This document shows positions 55,690 to 64,000 of a stretch of 64,000 nucleotides of DNA, one piece after another; positions within the stretch are counted from its first letter, which is position 1; each line of letters starts with the position of its first letter. The translations under genes and the position numbers were made by a program. The DNA lies in the NCBI GenBank assembly GCA_000751595.1, contig CCMH01000004.1, positions 271,590-335,589 of the forward strand, written 5' to 3'. A model generated the notes under the pieces. It was given only the letters and a program-made list of their open reading frames with translations. It had not been told where the DNA came from and made no database searches. The DNA is from Weeksella massiliensis. GTDB taxonomy: Bacteria > Bacteroidota > Bacteroidia > Flavobacteriales > Weeksellaceae.

Positions 55690-57465
55690 TTATTTCACAA
55701 TAATCTTTTTGTATTCATTGCTAACCTTCACAATGTAAACCCCTTTTGGTAAATTGTATAAGTGAATTTTCGTGCGATTTTTCACCTTATCAACTGTTTG
55801 CATCAAACGACCGTTTATATCGAAAATTTGCATAGAAGTTTCTGTAGATAATCCGTCTACAAAAATTTCATTTTGCAAAACTGGATTCGGATAAATCACG
55901 ATTGAATTTGTAACAGAACCTTCATCATTCGTATCCATTTTCGAGTAGCAAGTCCAAGATAAATTATCAAACGAAACACGATTATTCGACTTATTATCAA
56001 CCAATTCGATCACAATATCACCTTCTACATTGATATCTGAAATGGTATGTGTTTTAGGATTTTTAGAATAAGGAATTTGTCCTTTTTCTTCTCCATTGAT
56101 CAATAACGTATAAGTACCTTCTGAATCGTTGAATGGTAAATAAGTTTTAACTGATAAAGAACCAATCCCACCAGAAATCGTTGAAGAAATCAACGAACCT
56201 TTACGGATACAAATTGCTTTATTGTCGTCACCATCGATATAGATTTGACGGTCGGTACGCGCGTTAGTCGCTGTCCAAACTATTCCATTATTACTCCATG
56301 TACGATCGGTATAACTTGACGCAGGCGGTGTACTACCAGTAGAAACTACATTAGAAAAATCTTCGATTCCGCAAGAAGTTCCTTCGTTATTTCCACCACC
56401 ACTAATTCCGTTTGTTTTAGCCTGAATAGTCTGACTATTTTCTGATTTGTTTCCGGCAGCATCTTTTGCTATAACATAAAAAGAATAAGTTCGTCCGGCA
56501 TCTAAACCTGTAATTTTAGCTTCGTTCGAATAAACGGTAGCATTGTAAGTTCCATCCACATAAACATCGTAACGGTTTACAGCAACGTTATCGGTTGAAG
56601 CATCCCAAGCAAGTGAAATGCTATTTTCATGCGTTTCGGTAACTTTTAGGTTGGTCGGAGCCGTTGGCGCTTCGGTATCGGTAGAAGTATTTCCACCATT
56701 CAAAGTGTCTGGCCATGTATTTTGCGCATTTGGTCCACCCCAAATAACGGTTGCCAAATATGGATTATCGATAAATGGATTTCTATTTCCTTGCGTTTGC
56801 GCTACGATATTATTGTGTTGAATTTCGAAATCAGAGACAGGATCTTCTACATTCCATTTTAATAAAATATCTGGAAAATCTTTAGAATATGTTGCAGGAG
56901 TAAAAGTAATATTCAACGGCAATGCACGGGAATTGTAACGCACATACATATACATCAAAATCCTTGCAACATCCCCCTTCCATTCATCGCCAGGGAACCA
57001 TCCCCCGCGCGGTGTTTTATATGCTAAACTTCCTTGTCCATCATCGAAAGATAAATTTCCTCGTGTGCTATTCAACGTAATATCTGCCGGGCGCAAATGA
57101 TGTCCGTCTGCACCTGGTCCTGAAGTACCTAAATTCGGTGTCCCTTTTGATTTTGCGTACACGTGTTCGCGATTCCAAGAACCTCCAATACTTCTACTTC
57201 TTTGGTGAACACCAGAACTTTGAGAGCCATAAATCAACAATAAATTCGAAGGATTTTTAGGATCTACATCACTTTTTTTCAGTAAATTCAATAATTCATT
57301 ATAACTAATTACTTTCGTGTGTGTGGTTGTAATTAGAGAAGCTAAATTATTTTTTAGGTCGTTTTTGGTCTTATTAAAATCTACAGAATTATAATAAGAA
57401 GGTGCCGTTTGTCCATAAGCTAAGAACGCAAAAGCACTTGCAAGAATAGAAATTTTAAACTTCAT
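55690..57465 (-). CDS. Secreted endonuclease I with FN3 and T9SS sorting domain
   Basis: A 591-residue extracellular nuclease. The signal peptide is KISILASAFAFLAYG. Residues about 20-230 are the endonuclease I domain with SIGGSWNREHVYAKSKG and GADGHHLRPADITLNSTRGN, the HNH-like His/Asn site. A fibronectin type III domain follows (APTAPTNLKVTETHENS), then a carbohydrate-binding-like beta module, and a type A T9SS sorting signal (VIYPNPVLQNE...GVYIVKVSNEYKKIIVK). It degrades extracellular DNA for nutrients or biofilm control. The MnmA-like gene begins 8 bp upstream. Confidence 0.9.
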   Translation of the reverse strand: MKFKISILASAFAFLAYGQTAPSYYNSVDFNKTKNDLKNNLASLITTTHTKVISYNELLNLLKKSDVDPKNPSNLLLIYGSQSSGVHQRSRSIGGSWNREHVYAKSKGTPNLGTSGPGADGHHLRPADITLNSTRGNLSFDDGQGSLAYKTPRGGWFPGDEWKGDVARILMYMYVRYNSRALPLNITFTPATYSKDFPDILLKWNVEDPVSDFEIQHNNIVAQTQGNRNPFIDNPYLATVIWGGPNAQNTWPDTLNGGNTSTDTEAPTAPTNLKVTETHENSISLAWDASTDNVAVNRYDVYVDGTYNATVYSNEAKITGLDAGRTYSFYVIAKDAAGNKSENSQTIQAKTNGISGGGNNEGTSCGIEDFSNVVSTGSTPPASSYTDRTWSNNGIVWTATNARTDRQIYIDGDDNKAICIRKGSLISSTISGGIGSLSVKTYLPFNDSEGTYTLLINGEEKGQIPYSKNPKTHTISDINVEGDIVIELVDNKSNNRVSFDNLSWTCYSKMDTNDEGSVTNSIVIYPNPVLQNEIFVDGLSTETSMQIFDINGRLMQTVDKVKNRTKIHLYNLPKGVYIVKVSNEYKKIIVK

Positions 57466-57473
57466 ATAAACAT

Positions 57474-58019
57474 TTAATTTGTTGTCGTTATTATGCCAAT
57501 CAATTGTTTATCAAGGTATATTTCGGTAGGATAATTGAAAAACTGCAAAGAGATTTCTTCATCAAACCATAAATAAATAGTGTCTTGAGAACAATAAATT
57601 TTTGTAGGAATAAAGTTGGAAGTAAAGGCATTTTTCAATTGAAAAGAAACGTGTTGCGATAAGAGATCTTTCTTCTTTTCTTCTATCGATAATCGATTAT
57701 TTGGTAGGCAAAAGAAGGAAGTTTTCAAACCTGGATGATTTTTTCCTGCACCAACAAAAAGTCTATTTTCTGCAAAATCAAATCCAATCACATACAGTGG
57801 CAACTGAAAACCTCCAGAAGTTAATTGCTTTCGCTGTCCGTATTGATAGTTTTCTAAACCCTCGTGCTCTCCTACCAAAATTCCATCAAAAAGAGAATAA
57901 TTTCTTTTTTCACAGTTCCATTTTATCGTTTCGATTTCCGAATCAAATCTTGGCATTTCTTTAGTATAAAGCATCGAGTTAGCCGGTATTTCGACTATCT
58001 GTCCCTTTTTTCGAGTCAT
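57474..58019 (-). CDS. Stand-alone C-terminal domain of tRNA 2-thiouridylase MnmA
   Basis: A 181-residue protein that aligns in my reading to the second half of MnmA: KGQIVEIPANSMLYTKEMP, ILVGEHEGLENYQYGQRKQL, GGFQLPLYVIGFD, NRLFVGAGKNHPGL and a C-terminal beta-barrel. The N-terminal PP-loop ATP domain and both catalytic Cys segments are missing. It is either a decayed duplicate or a small protein keeping only the tRNA-binding half; the complete mnmA is presumably elsewhere. It is upstream of the nuclease gene by 8 bp on the same strand. Confidence 0.7.
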   Translation of the reverse strand: MTRKKGQIVEIPANSMLYTKEMPRFDSEIETIKWNCEKRNYSLFDGILVGEHEGLENYQYGQRKQLTSGGFQLPLYVIGFDFAENRLFVGAGKNHPGLKTSFFCLPNNRLSIEEKKKDLLSQHVSFQLKNAFTSNFIPTKIYCSQDTIYLWFDEEISLQFFNYPTEIYLDKQLIGIITTTN

Positions 58020-58251
58020 TTCAATTTACTTTGTGAAAGCTGATTTATTCACAAAGGCGACAAATATAATTACTTTCTATCGAGTCTATGTTATCTAAGT
58101 ATTAAGTATTTAAAAATATTTATTCACCTACTGTTCTTCATCCGACCAAAATCTTTCGAAGAAACCTATTAAACCTATGTTAAAACGTACGCCACAACAG
58201 ACCAACAGAAGAAAAACATTTGTATATTACCCTCATAAAAAGTAAAAAATT

Positions 58252-58704
58252 ATGATAGCAAGAGAACGCGTTGAGTTAGAGGATTTTAAATTTTTTAGAC
58301 CTTTAGAAATTCGTTGGAATGATTTGGATCCTATCGGACACGTAAATAATGTTTATTATATAGAATATTTTCAGATTGGGCGTGGAAGTTATATGACCGA
58401 AATGTCGCAAAAATGGGATTGGAGCAAACATATGTTTGTTATCGCAAAAATCTCTTGCAACTATTTACGAGAAATTCGCATGACTGCAAAAAATGTACGT
58501 CTTGGGATGAGAACGTCTAATATTGGCACAAAAAGTTTTGATTTTCAATACGTTATCATAAGCGACAATGAAGAAACCGGATTGCCGATTGTTCATGCCG
58601 TTGGTTATTCTACCCAAGTTTTGATTGATACGATGGCCAATAAATCAATCGAAATTCCGGCATGGTTGCGTACCAATATGATCGAATACGAACCAGCATT
58701 GTAA
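58252..58704 (+). CDS. Acyl-CoA thioesterase (4HBT hotdog family)
   Basis: A 150-residue hotdog-fold protein. The signature IRWNDLDPIGHVNNVYYIEYFQIGR contains the Asp and His/Asn pair of 4-hydroxybenzoyl-CoA-type thioesterases, followed by CNYLREIRMTAKNVRLGMR. It hydrolyses acyl-CoA to free acid and CoA; the chain length is unknown. It stands alone on the plus strand, with a 232-bp AT-rich gap upstream in which I see nothing recognisable. Confidence 0.87.
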   Translation: MIARERVELEDFKFFRPLEIRWNDLDPIGHVNNVYYIEYFQIGRGSYMTEMSQKWDWSKHMFVIAKISCNYLREIRMTAKNVRLGMRTSNIGTKSFDFQYVIISDNEETGLPIVHAVGYSTQVLIDTMANKSIEIPAWLRTNMIEYEPAL

Positions 58705-58771
58705 ACAATTTTTCAGAGAAACTAAGCTAAGAATTTTTATCTTAGTAGGAAAATTTACATCCTACTAAAAC

Positions 58772-59254
58772 ATGATAGAATTAATTCTTTTTAGACATGG
58801 TAAAAGTCGCTGGGACGAACATGTAGAAGACCATCTTCGATCGTTAAATAATCGGGGAATAGAACGAACAATTTCCATGGCAGAACATGTCCTGAACATT
58901 CAAAATCTAAATGATTTTACTCTCTACAGCAGCACAGCAAAACGAGCAAAACAGACCGCCGAAATTGCCGCTGCAAAATGGGCTAAAAAAGAAATTATAT
59001 ACGATGAAAAACTATACACTTTCTCAACTGCAGAATTAGTAAAATGGTTGAAAACAACGCCGACCGAAAACAAAATTATTCTCTTTGGTCACAACCCTTG
59101 TTTCACTCATTTTATCAATACGTTTACCGATGATTATTTGGATAATTTATGGACATCGGGTGTGGCGATTATGCAGTTTGAGCAAGATGAATGGTCGAAA
59201 CTAAGAAAAGGAAAATTGATACAACTCGTTAATCCTAAAGAAATTTTAGTATGA
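58772..59254 (+). CDS. SixA-like histidine phosphatase
   Basis: A 160-residue phosphatase with catalytic RHG at residues 8-10 (LILFRHGKSRWDE), SSTAKRAKQTAEIAA, and the distal HNPC (LFGHNPCFTHF). SixA proteins remove phosphate from phosphohistidine. It overlaps the ppk1 start by 4 bp (ATGA), so it is translationally coupled to polyphosphate kinase and the exopolyphosphatase. The pairing suggests it may act on the phosphohistidine of PPK, which is inferred. Confidence 0.88.
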   Translation: MIELILFRHGKSRWDEHVEDHLRSLNNRGIERTISMAEHVLNIQNLNDFTLYSSTAKRAKQTAEIAAAKWAKKEIIYDEKLYTFSTAELVKWLKTTPTENKIILFGHNPCFTHFINTFTDDYLDNLWTSGVAIMQFEQDEWSKLRKGKLIQLVNPKEILV

Positions 59255-61314
59255 TAAAATACATCAACCGAGAAATAAGTTGGTTACGTTTCAACGCACG
59301 AGTTTTGCAAGAAGCAGCCGACCCAACGGTGCCACTTTTAGAACGCATCCGTTTTTTAGGAATTTATTCTAATAATTTAGATGAGTTTTATTCGGTGCGC
59401 TATTCGGCAATTTTACGCTCGATACAACTGAAAAATGTAGAAAAAGTTTATAAAAATATTTGTGATAAACAAACCGATGAAGAACTGATCGAACAGATCA
59501 ACAAAGTGGTTAGCGAACAACGAGTTTTGTATGATGATTTGTATGAAATTTTGTTCGAAAAACTCAAAGAAGAAAAAATTCACGTGGTTAATCATCTCAA
59601 TATTCCAAACGAATTGATCGATTTCATGAAACACATCTTCTACCGCGATTTCGACCATACAATTGGTGTGATGATTTTAGATGATCACCTGAAAGCACCA
59701 CAATTGCGTGACGGAAATTTTTATTTGGCGGTGAAAATGATGATCAAAGGGCAACCTAAATATGCAATTGTTTCTGTACCTACCGATTTATTTTCGCGTT
59801 TCATTCTTTTACCGAAATTCGATGATATCCAATACGTTATCTACAACGAAGATATTATTCGTTATCATTTGAAGGATATTTTTAAGATTTTTGATTTTGA
59901 TGAAATCGAAGCTCATTCAATCAAAATTACCCGTGATTCTGAGTTGGATATCGATAATGATTTGGAACATACCATCTTAGAAAAAATTTCTATCGGACTC
60001 GAAGGTCGAAAAAAAGGTGAACCTGTTCGCATGGTTTATGATCGAGAAATTGCAGATGATACGTTGAATTATATCCTAAAGAAATTAAATTTAGATGAGT
60101 TTGACAGTATCAATCCAGGAGGAAAATACCACAACAAAAGCGATTTGATGAAGTTTCCGACGTTTGGTAGAAAGGATCTCACCTATCCCAAAATCACTCC
60201 AATTCAACAAAAAAAGGCTTTTGCAGAAAAATCATTTTTCAAATATTTTAGCGACAACGATCATTTGATGTATGCGCCGTATCATGATTATTCTTTGTTT
60301 CTGAAATATCTTCGCGAAGCCGCAATCGATCCGAAAGTAAAAAAAATAAAGATTACTATTTATCGTGTTGCCAAAGATTCTCAAGTGCTGAAATCGTTGA
60401 TCAATGCAGCGATCAACGGTAAAGATGTCACAACTGTTTTAGAATTGCGCGCCCGATTTGATGAAGCCAATAATGTCAATTGGTCGAAACGTTTACAAGA
60501 CGCAGGAGTAAAAGTTATTTTTGGCGTTCCGGGTCTAAAAGTACATTCGAAAATTGGATATATCGAGCGAGAAGCTGAAGAAGGATTTTCGGAGAAATAC
60601 GCCTTTATCAGTACAGGGAATTTCCATGCTGGCACAGCAAACGTTTATACGGATTATACATTTTTTACCTCGAAACCAGAAATTACGAATGAAATCGAAC
60701 GATTATTCAATTTTTTCGGAGCAAATTATCTTTCGCATTCCTACAAAAAATTAATGGTTTCTCCTTTTCAGACTCGAAAAAGATTGGTGAAATTTATCAA
60801 ACGAGAAATCAAGAATAAACAAAAAGGTTTACCCGCCGGAATCAATCTAAAACTAAATAGTCTAAGCGATAAAAAAATTATCGATCTACTCTATAAAGCC
60901 TCTAACAAAGGCGTTCCGGTACGATTAGTCGTTCGAGGAATTCATTGTTTGGTTCCACAGGAAAAAGGTTTGTCAGAAAATATTCATAGCATCAGTGTTG
61001 TCGATAAATTTTTAGAACATCCGCGGGTTTATTGGTTTTGTAATGAAGGAGAAAACGCGATTTATATTTCTTCGGCAGATATTATGGAGCGCAATTTAGA
61101 TTTCCGAATAGAAGTTGCTTGTCCGATCGAAGATCCAAAATTGAAACAGATTGTCATGGATACTTTCGATCTTAGTTTTACTGATAATGTGAAAGGTCGA
61201 GTGCATGATAAAACGACGAGTCTATCCTACCAAATAAATGATTTACCTCTTAATCGTTCGCAATTTACGACCTACGATTATTTACAACAATTAGAAGAAG
61301 CAGATGAAGATTAG
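59251..61314 (+). CDS. ppk1: Polyphosphate kinase 1
   Basis: A 687-residue PPK1 that reversibly transfers the ATP gamma-phosphate to inorganic polyphosphate. It has the N-terminal helical domain (INREISWLRFNARVLQEA), a head domain, and two PLD-type catalytic domains. The phosphorylated His is in GLKVHSKIGYIE, and the second His in VVRGIHCLVPQ. The phrase TGNFHAGTANVYTDYT is also conserved. It lies between sixA-like and ppx genes, a typical polyphosphate operon. Confidence 0.95.
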   Translation: MIKYINREISWLRFNARVLQEAADPTVPLLERIRFLGIYSNNLDEFYSVRYSAILRSIQLKNVEKVYKNICDKQTDEELIEQINKVVSEQRVLYDDLYEILFEKLKEEKIHVVNHLNIPNELIDFMKHIFYRDFDHTIGVMILDDHLKAPQLRDGNFYLAVKMMIKGQPKYAIVSVPTDLFSRFILLPKFDDIQYVIYNEDIIRYHLKDIFKIFDFDEIEAHSIKITRDSELDIDNDLEHTILEKISIGLEGRKKGEPVRMVYDREIADDTLNYILKKLNLDEFDSINPGGKYHNKSDLMKFPTFGRKDLTYPKITPIQQKKAFAEKSFFKYFSDNDHLMYAPYHDYSLFLKYLREAAIDPKVKKIKITIYRVAKDSQVLKSLINAAINGKDVTTVLELRARFDEANNVNWSKRLQDAGVKVIFGVPGLKVHSKIGYIEREAEEGFSEKYAFISTGNFHAGTANVYTDYTFFTSKPEITNEIERLFNFFGANYLSHSYKKLMVSPFQTRKRLVKFIKREIKNKQKGLPAGINLKLNSLSDKKIIDLLYKASNKGVPVRLVVRGIHCLVPQEKGLSENIHSISVVDKFLEHPRVYWFCNEGENAIYISSADIMERNLDFRIEVACPIEDPKLKQIVMDTFDLSFTDNVKGRVHDKTTSLSYQINDLPLNRSQFTTYDYLQQLEEADED

Positions 61315-62188
61315 AAAACTTGCCGCGATAGATATTGGGTCTAACGCAATACGATTATTGATAAATTATATTTACGAAGAACCAGGGAAAGATCCTGTTT
61401 TCAATAAAACAAGTTTGGTTCGGATGCCAATTCGGTTGGGACATGACGTTTTTACAGAAGGTAAAATTTCAGAAGAAAATATTGATCGGATGATTGATGC
61501 GATGAAATCTTACGCCCTAATGATGAAGGTTTATGGAGTGGAAGCCTACAAAGCTTGTGCTACTTCTGCGATGCGTGAAGCTAAAAACGGTAAAAAAATA
61601 TTACAAGCCATTGAAAAAAAATCAGGTATCCGCGTAGATATTATCGATGGAAAAACCGAAGCCGAAATGCTATTCTCTGCCGGCCTAAATCAATTCTTAT
61701 TACAAGATAAAGCCTTTTTATATGTCGATGTTGGGGGTGGTTCTAGTGAATTAACCTATCTAAAAAACAGCAAAGTTATTACGTCTAGATCGTTTGAAGT
61801 TGGTACGGTTCGACTTTTAGAACACCGAGAAAAAAGCAATGTTTTTCCAGAAATGCAACAATGGATAGAAGATACTATCGAAGAAGAAAGTATAGACCTC
61901 ATTGGTGCCGGAGGAAACATCAACCACGTGTACAAATATTCGGGCGTGAAATTGGGTTTACCGATGAGCGTTCTCTATACCAATCGGCATCAGAAAACTT
62001 TATTGAAGCTTACTCCAGAAGAACGTATGCAAACGTATAACATGAAACCCGACCGAGCAGATGTCGTGGTTTATGCTTTAGAAATCTATAATAAAGTTGC
62101 CAAATGGTCGCATGCAAAAAAGATCTACGTTCCGAAAATTGGTTTATCCGACGGAATTATTCGATGGCTTTATAATGAGATAAAATAA
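61304..62188 (+). CDS. Ppx/GppA-family exopolyphosphatase
   Basis: A 294-residue ASKHA-fold phosphatase. AAIDIGSNAIRLLI (phosphate 1) starts the protein, then YKACATSAMREAKNG, LYVDVGGGSSELTYL (phosphate 2) and LIGAGGNINHVY. The family removes terminal phosphates from polyphosphate or converts pppGpp to ppGpp. It is shorter than E. coli Ppx (513), having only the core two domains. The start overlaps ppk1 by 11 bp, so the cell makes and degrades polyphosphate from one operon. Confidence 0.9.
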   Translation: MKIRKLAAIDIGSNAIRLLINYIYEEPGKDPVFNKTSLVRMPIRLGHDVFTEGKISEENIDRMIDAMKSYALMMKVYGVEAYKACATSAMREAKNGKKILQAIEKKSGIRVDIIDGKTEAEMLFSAGLNQFLLQDKAFLYVDVGGGSSELTYLKNSKVITSRSFEVGTVRLLEHREKSNVFPEMQQWIEDTIEEESIDLIGAGGNINHVYKYSGVKLGLPMSVLYTNRHQKTLLKLTPEERMQTYNMKPDRADVVVYALEIYNKVAKWSHAKKIYVPKIGLSDGIIRWLYNEIK

Positions 62189-62195
62189 ATTATAT

Positions 62196-62233
62196 AAACC
62201 TCAAATCAGACAAATCGTTTTGGTTTGAGGTTT
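62196..62233 (+). terminator. Terminator of the ppk1-ppx operon
   Basis: AAACCTCAAA / TTTGAGGTTT, 10-bp stem with an 18-nt loop and a T tract, 8 bp after the stop codon. Confidence 0.75.
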
Positions 62234-62365
62234 TTTCTTGAATAAATATTTTATCCGATCAATAAACTCCTGTATATCATCCTACCAAAAAATTTTAGGC
62301 CTATTTCACCTACCCTTTCCGAAAGATTTTACGTAACTTGTAGAGAACAACTCAAACAAAAAATA

Positions 62366-63786
62366 CTGAACAAGAAAGAATATTCTTTTATTATCAATGG
62401 ACAACCAAGAACTTCTGCCACTAAAATAGAAGTTAAAAATCCTGCAACTAACGAAATAATTGGATCATATTTTACGTCGACTATAGAAGATGTTGATGAA
62501 GCGGTGGCCAATGCAAAAGCAGAACAAAAAAATTGGAAAAAAATTACTCAAGCCGAACGAGATCACTACCTAGAAAAAGTGGTGGCTGCTTTAACCGAAA
62601 ATAAACAATACTTGGCCGAATTAGTCACGAAAGAGGAAGGAAAACCTCTTAATGGACCTGGGTCAAACTTCGAGATTGATGCCTGTATCGCTTGGACACA
62701 AGTTCCGACAAGTTTACAATTAGAAGACGAAATAGTTTTTGAAGATGATACAAGAAAAGATGTGCTAAAACGTATGCCTCTTGGGGTTGTTGCTGCAATT
62801 ACACCTTGGAATTGGCCTTTGATGATTGCCATTTGGCAAATAATTCCTGCGATAAAAGTAGGTAATACCGTGGTCATAAAACCATCAGAATATACAACGA
62901 TTGCTTCGCTCGAAATGTTTAGAATCATCAATTAAGTTCTCCCGGCTGGCGTTTTAAATGCTATTACCGGTGATGGAAAAATAGGTAGTCAACTTACACA
63001 ACATCAAGATATTAGTAAAATTATGTTTACCGGTTCAATCAATACTGGACGAAGAATTATCGAAGCTTCTACCCACAATATGGCACAATTGAAACTCGAA
63101 TGTGGTAGAAATGATGCGGGTATTGTTTTACCCAAAACTAATTTCAATGCAATTGCAGAAGGACTTTTTTTTTTGGGGGGGGGTGTTTCCTAAATATGTG
63201 GCAAACTTGTGCCGCTCTCAAAAGACTTTATGTTCATAAAGATGACTTAGATAATGCTGTCGAAGCTTTATCTAATTTTACTAAAAATGGTCAATGGTTT
63301 AGAAGAAGATATTTTGTTAGGACCTATCCAAAATAATATGCTATTTAATAAAATCCAACAGCTTATCGAACAATCCAAATCAATCCAAATACAAAAATAA
63401 TTGTTCCCTATCCGTCGTATCCAAACGAAGGTTTACTCATTCCTATTACCTATATCACTGGGCTAGACAATGGAGATCCACTCGTAGATGAAGAGCAATT
63501 TGGTACTGTTTTGCCTATTGTTACCTATAAAAATTTAGATGAAGCGATAGAAAAAGCAAATGGTTTAGAAGTCGGACTTGGCGCATCTGTTTAGGGAGAG
63601 GATGCAGAAAAATTAGAGCTAGTTGCCCATCAAATGGAAGCCGGAACGGTTTGGATTAATCAACACGAAGTCGTGCATCCGTATGTTCCTTTTGGCGGAA
63701 TTAAACAATCAGGCTATGGCGTTGAATTTGGTATCGAAGGACTAAAAGCCGTAACTGCCCCAAAAATATTAAGTTATAAAAAATAA
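62366..63786 (+). pseudogene. Decayed aldehyde dehydrogenase
   Basis: The frame reads like an aldehyde dehydrogenase of about 470 residues: FIINGQPRTSATKIEVKNPAT, AAITPWNWPLMIAIWQIIPA, the Cys loop QTCAALKRLYVHKD, and SGYGVEFGIEGLKAVTAP at the end. It is broken at several points: TAA at 62933-62935 replaces a Glu codon, T10-G9 at 63165-63183 shifts the frame, TAG at 63592-63594 replaces Trp, and CAATCCAAAT is duplicated at 63371-63390. It lacks an ATG. A pseudogene, by weight of independent lesions. Confidence 0.85.
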
Positions 63787-63805
63787 ATTAATTATATAAA
63801 TCACT

Positions 63806-63838
63806 AAATCATTGTCGCAAGGCAATGATTTTTTTTGT
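63806..63838 (+). terminator. Terminator after the pseudogene
   Basis: AAATCATTG / CAATGATTT (63806-63814, 63823-63831), 9-bp stem, then T8 with GTTTTT. It remains intact although the gene is decayed. Confidence 0.8.
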
Positions 63839-63929
63839 TTTTATAGGTAAGATAAGATTATATTTTAAATAGGATAAGATTATTCTTTCGGTAGGATGAA
63901 GATCTGGACTGATTTCGTTAAGAAAGTGT

Positions 63930-63963
63930 TGATTGATTGATTGATTGATGGATGGATGGATTG
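63930..63963. repeat. Tetranucleotide microsatellite
   Basis: About five GATT units followed by three GATG units. It lies in non-coding DNA near the right edge of the window, in an AT-rich region with GATAAGATTAT repeats at 63848-63884. Confidence 0.7.
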
Positions 63964-64000
63964 GTAGAGTATCTGATATTTCAGAAAAGTAAGGCACAAA

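Noticed and set aside
63165..63183. T10-G9 tract as a phase-variation switch
   Set aside because: Other nonsense codons and a duplication mean the gene cannot be restored by slippage alone.

Overview
This 64 kb window is chromosomal DNA from a low-GC Bacteroidota, most likely a member of the Flavobacteriia close to Weeksellaceae. The evidence is TAnnTTTG-type -7 promoter boxes, two secreted proteins with a type IX secretion (T9SS) C-terminal sorting domain, a DnaG with degenerate zinc ligands, mgtA/mgtC and RND efflux genes of flavobacterial type, and AT-rich intergenic DNA. I see no rRNA, tRNA, CRISPR array, integrase or transposase.

Layout. 0-5 kb: end of a methyltransferase gene, a Fur/Zur-type repressor with a palindromic operator against its start codon, an OprP-type porin, CCA tRNA nucleotidyltransferase and a Sua5/YrdC protein. 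4.8-12 kb: an LPS/core sugar cluster (four GT2 enzymes, a Kdo/WaaP-type kinase, a GT9 heptosyltransferase-like enzyme) interrupted by a GHMP kinase and fabD. 12-17 kb: dnaG facing a cobalamin lower-ligand operon (AraC-HMA regulator, cobT, cobS, cobC). 17-24 kb: nucleoside phosphorylase and a SUI1-type factor, then an AT-rich accessory segment with a NUDIX hydrolase plus a 1049-aa PLD-helicase-DUF3427 protein, an unusual 11-bp-beat repeat and a T9SS protein. 24-28.5 kb: two clusters of a dispersed hairpin repeat bracketing lipocalin, hydrolase, FAD oxidoreductase and GIY-YIG genes, with what may be the tail of a cyanophycin-synthetase-like gene at one edge. 28.5-33 kb: GNAT-nitrilase, tyrS with a leader-peptide attenuator, and a divergent TPP riboswitch-pnuT-flavoprotein unit. 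33-45 kb: TolC/CusA/CusB efflux, MgtA/MgtC and an OmpR-type two-component system, all on the minus strand. 45-50 kb: LOG protein, dnaB, accA, thiolase and a possible small RNA. 50-58 kb: rbfA, a LolE-like permease, ligA, a T9SS endonuclease and an isolated MnmA C-terminal domain. 58-64 kb: thioesterase, SixA phosphatase, ppk1, ppx, and a multiply broken aldehyde dehydrogenase.

The most interesting signals are regulatory. Upstream of tyrS lies a 24-codon leader with Phe-Phe and Tyr-Tyr codon pairs, followed by three mutually exclusive hairpins ending in a terminator: a complete trp-type attenuator for tyrosyl-tRNA synthetase. A degenerate TPP-riboswitch platform, a set of genes whose -7 box lies 4-5 nt before the start codon (likely leaderless mRNAs), and a strongly over-used CATCCTACCRAA motif are further candidates. 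On the protein side the NUDIX + PLD-helicase-DUF3427 pair looks like a nucleic-acid-targeting (possibly defence) module.
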